A stretch of DNA of 64,000 bases from Glebionis coronaria (lineage: Eukaryota; Streptophyta; Magnoliopsida; Asterales; Asteraceae). The stretch covers positions 393,146,974 to 393,210,973 of the forward strand of contig CM046878.1 in NCBI GenBank assembly GCA_025667525.1, written 5' to 3'. This document shows positions 13,047 through 26,189 of the stretch, in pieces; position 1 is the stretch's first letter, and every line of letters starts with the position of its first letter. The notes under the pieces were generated by a model. That model did not search any database and was not told the origin of the DNA. It was given only the letters and a program-made list of their open reading frames with translations. The translations under genes were made by a program, and so were the position numbers.

Positions 13047-14409
13047 AAATTCAGATGATGACCTTTGCAATAGCTAGACGTTTACTAATGTATGAGGCGA
13101 TGTCTGCCTTCATAATTTTCATCAGTACAATTTCTTCAGACAAAGATACTTTTAGTCATAAATGACATACATATTATACTTATACTTACAAATTCCAACA
13201 TAACTATATCTCACAATTTTCCATATTTAGGCAACCATAAACGGCCTTTTAAAATATTTAACGCTATCGGCTTCTCAATTCTGATGATTCACATTAGCCG
13301 CGAACCCCTTTTATTATCTATATTATCCTTCTTACAAACATCGTCTATTTTTATATTGTTCGGCAATTTATTTTGCACCTTCATTATTAAGGAACATGTC
13401 CTAATTGGTTCTTTATATTTTATACATAATGTGTCAGTATCTACATTCACTTTTCCAGATAAATAATTATCATGTCCACAATTTACTCAGATATTCTTTC
13501 TATATTATGCGTCAAAAATTACGTTCACTTTCCTCATGAAATAAATATCATAACCGTATTTATTCAAAATTCTTTCTTCATATCTTCTATGTTTTAGTTT
13601 CGTCTTTACTATCATTTTTATCCGTTTTACTCAATCCGTCGTCTAAAGCGTCGATAATTATTATAATTAATTAAATAATTATTAGTTAATTTTTGTGAAG
13701 CGTAAACGTAAAAGTTTTAAATTTCTTAGTTCGACCAATTATATAAAATGTTCAAAAATCATTTGAATTTAATTAACAAGATTTTTGTTGATTTATTGAA
13801 AATATTTAATAAAATTTCGTAAATGTTCGAAAAACCTTTGTTTATACTTTGGTCAAAATTTTCTTAGTTGAAAAGCAAAAATTTTCGTTTCAAATTTCAA
13901 GTCATAAATTATATAATTTCCTCAATTCTTCTTAAGTTGTCTAGAAGTATACACAAACATTTACCCCTAAACAGAAGTTTAGTTAAATGGTTTGTGTATA
14001 AGGGAATAATCCCTTAAAAATCTTTTGTTAAAACATTTGTCAAACTATATTTCCATTTCTTTTTGGTAAAATCCAAAGTCTTAAAGGGCTCTTGATTTTT
14101 GAAGAGTCTATATGCATACATCTTACCATTATTAATCCAACGATCATTTTATGTAAAGGATTAAGTTTTTAATCCCTAAGCGTTAATGGTTCTAATTTTA
14201 GAAAAGTCAATATAGCTTCCATTATCTATTAATCACACGGTTAAATCATATAAAGGATTAAGTCCTTAATCACATGTTAAATATTTAAGGTATAGGTTTT
14301 CATTGTTTAGCCAATTTAGGGCAATTTATAACTAATTATTAACTCCTTCTTATTCTTATAAACAAATAAATGGTCCTTAATGATCACGAGCATGAATTTA
14401 TCAATTTAC

Positions 14410-14530
14410 AGCCTACACACGTGATTCACCAAATTTATGAATACTACATGTGTATTAGTCAATCCAAACGACATCACGTGAAACTCATAATGTCCATTAC
14501 AATTATCGGATGTAGTGATTGGAATACATA
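14410..14530 (-). pseudogene. Ty3/gypsy reverse transcriptase remnant
   Basis: The minus strand reads HYEFHVMSFGLTNTHVVF, followed by INLVNHVCR, matching the RT segment HYEFLVMPFGLTNAP.VF typical of plant gypsy elements. The reading frame stops shortly afterwards, before the YXDD site. The catalytic centre was not recognised. Confidence 0.8.
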
Positions 14531-17500
14531 ATCCTTTTCGCAGATGCGAAGTTGATGATAACCATGCCATGGATCAAATCTTTAAAACATACGCTAGAAC
14601 CTTGTAAATGATCGAACAAATCTTCCATTTCGAGTTATGGATATTGTTTTCGATTGTCAATTTACTCAGTTTATAGTAATCTATAAATATAAGGAATGAT
14701 AACACCATAGCTCTTCATGATGACAGGCTTGGTATAATAAAATCATTCTCCGACAACTCTCTCAGTTGTACGGTAATTCCTTTAATTTAGATGGTGCTGA
14801 CGTATAGTGCACAAGTCACAAGTGCAACAACGGGAATATAATCAATACCAATTTCAACTTGCCTTAATGGCAAAAGTCTAGGTAAACCATCAACAAATAC
14901 TTACTAAAGTTTCAAACAACAGAAACATTTTTTTTTTTAATAATTCAATATTAGGTTCTTTCTAGATTATAATATCTATGTCTAGTTCACAATCATTTAC
15001 GGTATAATCCCAAGTCTAAATACAGGATATGGTCATCCATCAAGAATTATTTAGTTCACTTTTGATAATCAACATCTTATCATTTAGGGGAATTCTACTC
15101 GAGTTCCCATCAATTAAGACAATGTCGCCATGTCATAATCAATCAATCCATCCCACTGGCATTATCAACTTTCCAGTTTCATTGCCGTTGATAAGATGTG
15201 AACTTCTCAAAAGACTAATAATAATTCATAATCCTTCACAAATTCAAGGATATATGAGAACACAACTATCATCTAAAGAGTAAGGTCAACGCATAATCTA
15301 TGCGAGAGAATTTCAAATCAGATACAGGCGAGAACATTTAACGAATATGAATATATCCCATGTTTTCATAATTTGAGTACGCATTCGAAAGTTCCTCGGA
15401 TCGTTACCCAGGTCATTCAAATGAAATCAAATCATAAGAAATGATAAGAACGTCAATACATCCAGTCGGGTATCAACACTCAGTAATCATATACTTTTCC
15501 TAAGAATCTCACTACGGGAGAATTGGACAAGAAAGAATTGTCAATTGTCAAATAAGACAATTTCCACAAGTGAGTAAATTTGACTCAGAAGAATAGATGC
15601 TACAGGCACATATGTAGGTGTCCCTAACATTATGTCCTTATTTTTCACTTCTTGCAGATCTCATAAAATTTAATCTTTCACAATCTTCAAAGAAAATATA
15701 GTGTTTATTCATTAGTTTTATGGTGACTACTAATCAGCCTTGCATGGTCCATTCCAAATTGTATGTAGGCGCGCAACTATATACAATTTCAAGATTAACG
15801 ATGCAATACTCAGTTCGTCAAAATTTTATCATCATGTTTATAATAAAAACATTTTCATGCTTAATTCTTAAATAAGAATCAAGAATAAATTTACAAAGAT
15901 TTTCTTTGTTATGGAAATAATTAAGTTTCCAAATCGTCTCTTAAACAACTTCATTTTGATATCAGTCACTTATAAATCTCACTTTGAATAATCCTTATTG
16001 TGATGAAAATCAAATTTTCTCAAAGGATACCGTTTTAACATTATAAAAACAATGTGTGATCTGCAAAAGAGTGACGAAGAGTTGTTCACCAAGAACTAAC
16101 TACAGTATGATAAGAAATGAGCTTAGCCAAATAATCATGAGGTTTATGACTTTGATGGCACTCAGGAATACAAAAAGAATAATCCACTACGTAACTCAAT
16201 TCGAGATGAGTACTTGTTCAATGGTTGCATCACTAATGCGAGCATTAGGATGAAGCAATAAAAGATAGATATCAACGATACATGTAGGATTTAGCAATCA
16301 AAGGTAGTCTTTCCATTAATCACAAACAAGTCAAAATTGTACCGTAACACATAAGTGTCACTATGTCATACAATTCTCAGAACTCATCCTACCAACTGAT
16401 ATCTCAGTTAAGTTAGGGATTATTTTTAAAAGATACCACAATGAATACTAATCTACAAGAGTCATTAGGTGTCCCACCTGTCCCGGAAGATCCATCGGTC
16501 CCAATTTAGAAGAAGATTTCTTCAATTTATTTTATTGGACACTGGGCATCCTCGTCAGTGGACAATGGCCTAGGAACAACCCTTAACACGAATCAACAAT
16601 CAATTAAAACCTAATAATTCAATCACAGAACTTGATGACTTATATTAACAATCTCATATTCCATACAGGTTAAGTTTTACTTTATTCAAGTTTTTAACAA
16701 ATTTTATACTCAATTCGACATCCTACCTTATTTTCCAATATTTACAACCTTATTCTCCAATACTTACAACCTTATTCTTCGGCCTTGTAAAGGCAATACA
16801 ATCTCAATATGAATCAACACTTAATTTCCAATCCTATTAGCTCTTACAACAACAATTATCAAATGAGTCATTAATATGAAATGACTTGATCATTCAACTA
16901 GACTTCTCGGAAAGGTATTAGTGGCATGAGGCTTTTGGGTAATGGTTCCAATAACAGCCTCAAGTGCAACATTCACCCTTTCGATTTCAAAATTAAGAAT
17001 TGGATGACAACGAATCAGATGACATCTTTCTAGGTGGTAATGTTTTGTCAAACTCCACTCTATAGGGAAAGATCGTCATGACATCGATATCAGTTTTAAT
17101 CTCGCCAATTCTTATTCAATATCACAATCAACTAATATCTACATTTCTACGAATATCAACCATTTGTTGGGATCATAAATATCCACAACTTGGTTTAGAT
17201 CTAGGATAGCTAGAATTCCTACGAGAATAGCTTCGATTAATTTACTAGGGGATTTAGGGTTACTTGTGACAATCTACGTCGTATAAATACCTCGTATAAA
17301 ACTCAAAATAATCATCAAACAATCATGTAATAAAATTACATCATATATATATATATATATATAATCCAAGTTATATATATATTAAAATAACACTTCTCAG
17401 TCTGGCCTTGTCGGTAACTCGGGAATTCTTCGGCACCGTTATAGTCAAAAGATTTTTAGACATTTTTAGAAAAATGTTTTTAGTTAAAAGATTTTGAAAT

Positions 17501-17548
17501 GTTTTGTTCAAAACCTTGGTTTTAAAAATCTTTCGTTCTCTATAACGA

Positions 17549-17562
17549 GAGCTCTGATACCA
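17549..17562 (-). other. Primer binding site of the Tekay-like element
   Basis: The + strand reads gctctgatacca, so the minus strand has TGGTATCAGAGC, complementary to initiator tRNA-Met. It lies three bases from the right LTR, which is therefore the 5' LTR. Confidence 0.85.
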
Positions 17563-17565
17563 AAC

Positions 17566-20500
17566 TGTAACACCCCCAAATTTATACAACTCAATACAGC
17601 GGAAGACTCGTTGGTGTTACGGGATAGCACATTACTCACATCATAGACAACGCATAAAAATCGCGTCGTTTATTAATAAAGCATTTCCATTCATAAATAT
17701 CAAAGTTACATCGGTCCCAAGTCATTACATTTCATACAAGTTTTACAAAGTATTTGAATGGAAAATATTGTTTAAGTGCGGGCCATGAATTCTTGTCGTC
17801 TTCCCGAGAATTACCTTCAAGTACCTGAGATAAAACATGTTAAAAGAAAAGGTCAGCGATAACGCCGAGTGAATTCATAGAGTTTAATAAATTCCATCAA
17901 TATAACTTTGGTATAAAAGTAGTACCAAAAATCAATTCGTACAAATCATTGTAATAGGCCGTAAAATAGCCAAAATCATTTTATACAAATCTTTGTAATA
18001 GGCCATAAAATAGCCAAAGTCATTTTTATACAAATCCTTATCGAAAATCATAATATAGGCATTTGCCTTAAAAATCATTATACGAGCCAATGTCGTAAAA
18101 ACATCATACAATACGTCTTATGACGTCGTATAAATTCAAATAAAATCCGTTATATGAATATGGTTATGAAAACCAAAACACAAACATAATATCAATAGTA
18201 TGACCCTGTATTGCTAGTCAGGCAATACATCGTAATTCGAAGCGTCTAATAGTATTTCGTTAGTTTTGGATTATTATAAGCCGCATGACATTGTTACCTT
18301 ACTAAACCAACAACGGGTAGCTAACCCGATACCAATTTTGCCCATCTAAAGTAGCGTGTCGTCACAAAGGTCACGCTATGGAAATCTTCTCATACATAAA
18401 TTCGCTTACCAATCAATGTGGCACGACGGGGATCAACCGTCAAGGCGCGAACTAGGGTGATCGTCCCCAAATAGTACTATTATATGCATAAGCGTCTACC
18501 AACTCCCGGTAGTTCACAATTCATGCTAATGGGACTTTTAGTGACATAACCTAACTTTAATAATCCATTTTTATTTCATCAATCGGGTCCTTTAATCATT
18601 CATAGGGTCATACAATCGGGTCATTCAATTATTCGGGTCCAAAATCAATAAACAAACAATCGTCCTAATTTTATAAAAACTAACATGTTATCTCCCTCGC
18701 GGGTTTATAAAACATTTATAAAAACATTTAAAAGAGTGCGAGGCTATGAACTCACGTTGATGTGGGAAGGCGGGTTATCGGCAATTCGGACGTACGGTAC
18801 GTGCTTCAATCACGGAAACCTAGACAAATAATACTCGTCTTAGACTCATGTACAATGACTTTATAAAAATAACAATTATGTATACATATGATGATTATAT
18901 ATATATGATGATCAAGTGGGTTTACATATTCTCGTTTACTCATTTTAGTGTTATATGTCGATAACTTTTATACTAGTTTACTAGTTTTACTTATTTACAC
19001 GTTTTAAGTCCTATAAGCTTATTATAAGTTCTTTAGCTTGTTTTAATCCTTGTTATACTTATTTTATCAGTATGTATACTTTCCATATTGGGCCCAAATG
19101 GGTTAAGCCCAATAAGTTCTTTTTACAAGTTTTTATCTTATTTAGTCCAATTATTAGTCCAATATGCTTAAATAGCTCGTAAATGTCCGTGTTTCTTATA
19201 GTTCGGGTTTTATCGGTTTTTACTTGTTATACATGTCTATATATCAGTATATAAGTTTTATAAAGTTTTCATTAGACGGGTCCAACCATCTAAGTTTTAT
19301 TTAACAAAAACGTTAATTTTTACGGTATTAGCCGAAAAAGTCGTAAAAACAATGTTTATAGTTTTATAACTTATAAGTATTATTTCACTACCATTTATAT
19401 AAGTTATTCATTCATTTAACCTTTTACATATTTATATAAATAAGTTTTATAAGTTAGTGGGTTTTCATTTATATTTTATACTATTAAATTTTGAGTGCTT
19501 ATATAATAGTATTATTCTTTAATTTTCAAAAATCTGATTTTTATCTTCACTTTTACCAAAACTGCCATATCTTGAGTTCTATATGGAGATAGAAGCTCAA
19601 ATTTTTATCACATGAACTAAATAATATGTGCTCCATTTAACTCTTTTATAGCTACTGTGGAGTCATCCTTTAAGTATTTTCTAAAAATCGTCCAAAACAG
19701 TAACCTCAGATTTATACCTTAAACTTGTTTTGATCATATCTCACTCATTACTTTGATTCCATTGCATGGCCAACTCTCACATGTGTACAAGACCCATAGC
19801 TTACTGTAAGTCCATTCTACTTCATCATTTTATCAGTTTACCATATGGTTATTTACTGTTTTTATACAGCCTATCATTTAAACAAGATTTACCCATTTTT
19901 ACTTATAGTTTTTCATCTTTTTATCCATGATTATCAACAACAAATCCCCACATAACATTTTTATCATCATATAATCATCATATACATATACAATAGGAAA
20001 TAAAATACATGTTTACATAATCAAAATAACAAGAAGATGAGGAGGACAATCTTTATACCACCAAGTTGATGTTGGTTGTGATCAAAACATGGAATTTGAT
20101 GGAGAAACTTGTGATGCACCAAGACCATCTTCAAGACCACCATTCTTCATAGACACCTTGTGGAAAATCAGCCCTACTACTCCATGAAAATTCCTCCTTG
20201 GATGTTATAAGGACCACCAATCAATAGGGTTTCAAAAGGGCTTCAACATATGTGTATATAACATAAGATTTCATGGTTGATTTTTGATCAATGATGGTGT
20301 TTTTGTGGAGCAAATGGGACGGCACATTTGAGCTAGAGAGAGAGATGAGAGTGTTTGCATGGATGAAAATGAAACTAGGTGTGTGTGTTGGTGGTTTTGG
20401 TTGGTTTTGGTGAAGTGGTAAGCTTACTAGTTAAGCTACCATGACAAGTGTATGCAACTTGTCAACAACTTGACACCAAGTTGTTTTATGGCTATTTGTG

Positions 20501-21049
20501 GCCGGTTTTGGAGTGGGGTGGGACAAGTGTCCCACTTGTCTCATCCCATTTATTTACGGGTACTCCTCGATTCTAGTTTCCTCGATTTGCGTGCCCTCGG
20601 GTCGTTTTACGAAAAACGTTTTTATAAATTATGAATCAACGGCACAAAACGAATCTAATAAAAATTATCTCATCAAAAACGGAGTTCGAAAACGTAAATA
20701 CGTAATCCTAGGGTTTCCGGTTTAGTCGTAAAGGACGTTAAAATAAAATCGTAAGTCCTAATCTCTTCTGTAAATTTGTGAGTTTATGAACCAACACTAA
20801 TTTAAAACTCCAAAATAATATTCATAGATAAATTTATTTTCTGAAACGTCGGACTGTCACCAAAGACGGTGTATGTAAACGTAAGCACGTAACGTTGAAT
20901 CCTCCGGTTTAGACGTAGTCAATGCTACTTCAAGACGTAAATCCAAATTTCTTCCCAAAAATAAGTGAGTTCATATTGTATCATTAAAATAATATTTTCA
21001 AATAATATTTGAGAATAAAATATCAACCATAAATTGACGGATTGTCACA
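17566..21049 (-). repeat. Right (5') LTR of the Tekay-like element
   Basis: This is the near-identical partner of 8481-11976, a few bases shorter (for example a missing 'aggacaaatggtgtc' stretch near 18660). It would drive minus-strand transcription leftward into the decayed interior. The boundaries are fixed by the primer binding site on the left and the AGGAG duplication on the right. Confidence 0.9.
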
Positions 21050-21054
21050 AGGAG

Positions 21055-21124
21055 CCGGAGTCCAGCCAACCCGAATTAAGCCTAATTCGGGTCTAGCAAG
21101 GATCACCCAACTTTTGCATCAACA
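21055..21124 (+). repeat. Tat 5' LTR, second part
   Basis: Aligns with 59845-59914 and ends CATCAACA. Together with 7966-8480 it rebuilds one 585-bp LTR. The following bases (agttggctccatccgtggga, 21125-21144) occupy the primer binding site; similar gctccatccgtggga-type sites are seen in plant Tat elements. I cannot name the tRNA. Confidence 0.85.
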
Positions 21125-21186
21125 AGTTGGCTCCATCCGTGGGACCCTTACACTAAGCTAGAGCGAAATCTCATCTTGAATTCTCA

Positions 21187-22083
21187 ATGATGAAGGGGCA
21201 TCCGCAAGGCAACCCCAGGAACACAAATCCTGGAAATCGGAAGTCCCAAGGGGAAGGGATACTCATTCCCACTCGATCCTCTAGCCATCAAGCGGGGGGA
21301 CCAAACAACCGGAGTGGCTTTCAGTCCATGGGTGTAACAAGCACGATCTCCATGACTCCACCACCTACTTCGACCTTGGACAATCCTGATCCAGGGAGTG
21401 CGCCCAATCCACCTAACAAGGAGCCGCGCAGACCATCGATCGAGGAAGAAGTAGAAGTTGAACCACTCATCGAGGAAGATCTCACTCGAGTTCTCACGCA
21501 GAACTTTGAGAGGATCGTCCCAGGAATTGATTCAAGGTTGAATCTAGGGAGGGACCTCCAATCTAGGCTCAACTTTGGCAACACCGGACCAGGTACTTCT
21601 TCTCAAAATCAGAGGAAAAGAAGGGCACGACCCCAGGAGCGGAATCTCTTTGAGGAAACTCCCCAACCCAGGAATGTGTTTGAACGCATAGGGGATCGCC
21701 TCATGCAGGAACTAATGCAGTCTCGAGAAGAGGGAGAGAGGTCCGACGGTTCACCCGAACGACCAGATCTGGAACTGGCCAGAGCCAACCGCCGCACAAG
21801 TGTGTGGGATCGGATGAATGTTGGGAAGAAAACTCCTAGCTCTTCTCTAAAGAGCGGTCCTCACCCAAGAGATGGGGCACCACCTCCTTCTCCCGGTCCA
21901 TCAGGAGAGGACTCGGATGACCATCCTCCCAAGCGTCGCCGACCTAGGCGTACTCCTCCACCACCACCAGACAATGAGGAGTACTATGGCGGTCCTTATT
22001 ATCGAGAGACGGAAGCAGAAGATCTTTCCCAACCGTGGTGCGACCCTAGTCTCACCCGTCTATGGTCAGACCCCAGGGAAGAT
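21187..22083 (+). pseudogene. Tat gag, N-terminal part (interrupted)
   Basis: The frame opens at ATG 21187, 62 bases after the LTR, and stays open to the Athila insertion at 22084. The product part is polar and disordered: Pro/Arg-rich with acidic patches (IEEEVEVEPLIEEDL near residue 83), a basic cluster KRRRPRRTPPPPP near residue 250 and a Tyr/Glu-rich end. No capsid motif is present yet; that lies in the continuation at 36903. The frame across the AAGAT target site agrees with the downstream part, so the gag was split, not shifted, by the insertion. Confidence 0.8.
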
Positions 22084-25000
22084 TGATAGTAGTAAAAACA
22101 CGTCTTTTAGGAAAAAAGAGCGTATAAGTGCGGCAAGTATTAAACTCGACGATTTAGGAAAACCGACAAGTCGAATAAATGCGGGTTCGTTCTCGAAGGA
22201 GGTGTGTGGATTAATGTGCCAATATATAAAATCAAAGTTTGGATTAGTGACATTTTTGGTTTAGAAGAGAAAAAGTAAAAACGAGCTACGACTACGATTA
22301 CACTACGACGTAATGACGTAAAACGATGACGTAGTTACGCAAAACGTGACAAAATTAAAAATTAAACCTAAAAATTATTTAAAGATTAAAACTAAGTCTA
22401 AAATAATATAAATAAGAATAAAAATCCAATAAATATATTTTAAAACCTTTTATTAATTAAATATTCAATTTTTAATGCTAATTAAAGCCCTAAAATTAAA
22501 TATCATTAACAAAAAGCTCAAAATGTTATTTTATTGAACTTATAACTCACTTATATTATTTAAAGACTAAAAAGTATTTTTCCTTAATTTTTAAAACTAT
22601 TTTTCTAATTTTTAAAGGCTAAAAACAATTTTTAAACTAAAATAATGATAAAAATTAATAAAATAATGATAAAAATAAATTTTATTTTCCTAAAAATCTT
22701 TTTTAACTAAATTAACAAGGGAAAAATTAAAATTAAAAAAAAGCCCAAAAAATGGCTAAAAACAAAAGTACCCCAAAGTACTCCAAGGTGGAGTACTTCT
22801 GTGTTGTCCAAGATCCTACCAGACAACAGGCTTGTCCAACATTTGTGTTGTCCGATATCGGACGAAAATAAAAAAATAAAAAAATTGCAGCGTTCTCGGA
22901 CGACAAAGGGAAATGCTACTGTATGGATTTTGAGTTCGTTTTTGCTTGTTTCGAGTTCGTTTGTCGATGTTTTTGGGCACAAATGGCACCCCTACAACCA
23001 GTGGGTTGTAGGGAGTCAAATACAAAACACAAACACAAATAAACAAACACAATTTCACACACCAATCAAACAATAAAAGGCTATAAGAACACGCTAATTA
23101 CAGAAAATACTTGCTGAACTAATAAGGCTGCATAGAGACTTTTGACTAACAAAAACTCAAGAGTAATCTACACAAACACGTAATTATGTTGTACCAAGCC
23201 CTAGGTTAATAAAAGACCTATTAGCTTCCAAGATTTCAATCCTTAATCACGAGTAACAAACCCTATAGCCACTGATTTGTTTTATGGCAGAAAGTGGCGG
23301 GTTGTGTAAGATTCAAGCATAAACAGTGGGTTTAGTGGCAAATTAAGGTCTCCAAAACCTTGTGATCCTAAGAAACCAGCAGATTAACACACGCACCTAT
23401 CCTTTATCTAACTAAAAGTCAAGATTCAAGGCTTAAAACCTTCAAACGAGCCAATACTCTGCTGTACAAAGAGACAATGGGGTCTGCTGGTTTATAATGA
23501 CAGATAATGGGCTATTTCAGTGACGTTCAACGCACGTTTAAAACCACCAAATGCTATTCTAACCTAGATAACTGATTATTATACCCTAAACCTATTTGTG
23601 AACCAAGATTCCACAAAATTAAAACAAGATTAAGACACTTAATCACCCTATTCTGGCAACTGTGGACAGAATATGATATGTTGGACAAACAAACACCTAC
23701 AGTGAGTTTAATCCAAGCCTAAAAGCTTCTAAAAGGCCTCCAATACCTACTCCTAGATACCACAGCCCTACACTTTCTAATAACCTAACTAAAACCCAAA
23801 TTTGGACAACCAAAACACATTAATAAGACCCCCGAATCTGTTGATATAATCAGCAACAGAGAAAGGAGTCTGCTGACTTGGGTAGTACAAAAAAAGAGGT
23901 CTGCGAGTTTGTATGTTGAATCATTGAGCTAAGAGGGTAAATTAAACGCCACCCAGATTCTAACACAACCAAACTGATTCAAAGCTTAAACAGAATACTA
24001 CCAACTAACCTACCTTCTAGCTATCTAACCAACACCAAAACGAATCTGTCAAACCATATCAAACCTACTGATTATGTGGCAGATTTTTACAAAACCTTTC
24101 AATTTTTTTTGTTCTCCTTCGTAAAACCTTAAACGAACTTTGTTTTTAAACTATCTAAGCCAAGAAAAGAATTACATAACCTGGGGCTGCGTTGTCACCA
24201 CAACAACCCAAATTCCTAAACCGAACAGTCCTTTTAAAAATAAAAAAAATGAGATTTTGCCAAGAAAATATTCTCCGAATCAACACCAAATCACTTCTAA
24301 ACTAACAAAGCATGACAGAATCGTGTAGAAAACATAATATGCGCAGAAAACTGAGGCAAACAAAATAACTAGCATACAACTTTCGCTCAAAAATTCGTTC
24401 AATTAAAACAATAAAAGGAGGGTTCTAAGCCGATACCTTGTTTGATTCACATCCAAACCAAACTATGGCAGCTGATGCCATCTCCTATTTAGCCAAAACT
24501 GAACTATGGTTTTTGAGTAAGCTTATGCAAGGAATGTGAACTGGTTGTTGATGGACCTACAACAGGACCAAACCAGCAATTAAGAAAGGAAGGAGATGGA
24601 CGTCTTGCTGAGGAATTTTGCTCCTGCACAATGACACACTTCCAAATAACTTGGGCTACTATCAAGCTTGTTGTCAGCAAGTTGATAGTAGCTTAAGCTA
24701 CAGTAAGAACTTAACAAAAAAACAAGTAGAACAACTGAAAATCAATTTCCTTGAAAAATGAAAATTATCAACTAGTTTTGAAACTATATGAAACCAACAA
24801 TAACTTAACAAGATACTAAAACCTTGTGTGAATTTGATTTGTCAAATCAGTTTCACACAACTTTTTATCATCTTGGATCTTCAAAGTGTTTTTGATAAAA
24901 TTTCTTTCCAAAAAAAAACTTTTGAATTACTAACTTAATAACAGTAAAGTAAACACACGAATTTGAGATAACTAAAAAACTACAATGGAACTCAGAATAA

Positions 25001-26189
25001 ACTTTGCAAATGATTTAGGGAAAACTGTAACTATTTTATTTCAATAAAAAACATACAAAGTCTAAACTGGAACAAAGGTCACTCACAAGTTGAGGACTCT
25101 TTATATAGAATGGCTAAGATGATTCTAGAAATACAAGAAATACTAAACCCTAGCTTACAATGATTCCCGAATTTGCCCTTTGAGATTTTGAATTTAAAAA
25201 GTGGTCAATGAGTGCCATGTGATCTTGCTGTCCTTGACTCCATCTTGACTGTTCATTTTTCTCTTTGGGAGAAAGAAACGTTTTTGAGTTGTTGATTTGG
25301 TCCAAGATGCCAGAGATGTACAATGTCACATGAGTTGTGTGAGCTGTGGGGGGGACAAGAGGGTGATACGTCCCTTTCTGGGCATGGGGTTATGTTGAGG
25401 TAAAAGTGAATGGTAGAAATTAATAACCAATTTAAGTTTACCCTTTGATTTTGTGATGATTAATTCTAGGTATTTTTAGGGTTTATGGGTGAGTTTTGGG
25501 GAAGATTATGTGTACAGTAATGGTAAAGTGGGAAAACTGGGACTGATTAATATTAATTCAAAGTATTAATATTAAACGTGGGGTGAGTTTGACTGGGGTT
25601 GAGGGGGTTTCGGGTATGGGATGGGTATTCAGTGGGTAAGGGTCGGGTTAATGGGTTGTTTGGTGGGTTTGGGTTTTAGTATTGGCAGAAATTACCCCCA
25701 TTGTTCTAAAAATTATGCATTTAAGGATTTCAGCAACCAACACTCCTTTTCCTTTGTTAAATGTTTGACACACTTGTCATTTTTGGCACATACAATTAGC
25801 AAACTTTAGTCAAGGGCCTTTCTTGTCATTTGGGAATTCTTCAAAGGTCAAGTATATAAACACTTGACATTTTAGGGACCCAATTGAATTTTTGAGATTT
25901 ACAAGGGTATAAAATAAAAAGTCTTTAATAGATGAGGGACCAATCTTGACAATCTTCAAAACTTCAAGGACTTCTTTGGAAATTCATGATTCGGGTCCGG
26001 TTCTTCGTGCGACTTCGTTTCCCGTGTTCGTTATTGCTTCATTCTTGTGATCATTTGTTGATTTCACGATATCCGTACCTAAAATACACAATGAACAAAC
26101 ACAAGCGTATATTTGGGTATTTTGACGATATTTTAAGCATTTTAAGCCCGATTTAGACGATGAGACTATGTATAATTGCAGTCTCATCA
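22084..26189 (-). repeat. Left (3') LTR of the gag-only Athila
   Basis: On the + strand it runs TGATAGTAGT...GTCTCATCA. It differs from the right copy at perhaps 1-2 percent of sites by eye, including a G run (7 versus 13). A minus-strand TATA box (CTATATAAA, 25100-25108) implies about 1.1 kb of U3 and a very long R/U5 of about 3 kb. The right end has a perfect 9-bp inverted repeat (gatgagact...agtctcatc). The polypurine tract complement ctcccccatacta follows directly at 26190. Confidence 0.9.

Larger units (their letters stand above)
11977..17565 (-). pseudogene. Decayed interior of the Tekay-like element
   Basis: This is AT-rich sequence without an ORF longer than 84 codons on either strand. 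Readable minus-strand remnants are an RT piece (about 14410-14530) and an integrase piece (12993-13046), in the order expected for a minus-strand gypsy element. A further possible integrase scrap lies near 12826-12855. Gag and protease could not be recognised in 14600-17540. A short (TA)n run lies at 17345-17363. The 17-base polypurine-like motif beside the left LTR recurs exactly at 13958-13974. Confidence 0.75.
8481..21049 (-). mobile_element. Tekay/chromovirus-like Ty3/gypsy element with decayed interior
   Basis: Two 3.5-kb direct repeats (8481-11976 and 17566-21049) flank a 5.6-kb interior. The target duplication AGGAG (8476-8480 and 21050-21054) is perfect, and the uninterrupted Tat 3' LTR at 59838 onward shows the empty site. 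A tRNA-Met-type primer binding site next to the right LTR sets the orientation to minus. The interior has only scraps of RT and integrase, yet the LTRs are about 99 percent alike by eye. The element probably moved with enzymes from another copy. Confidence 0.9.

Noticed and set aside
22707..23076. Overlapping ORFs of 85-91 codons repeated at 33380-33779
   Set aside because: They are duplicated only because the LTR is. They occur on both strands across hairpins and homopolymers and look like no protein.
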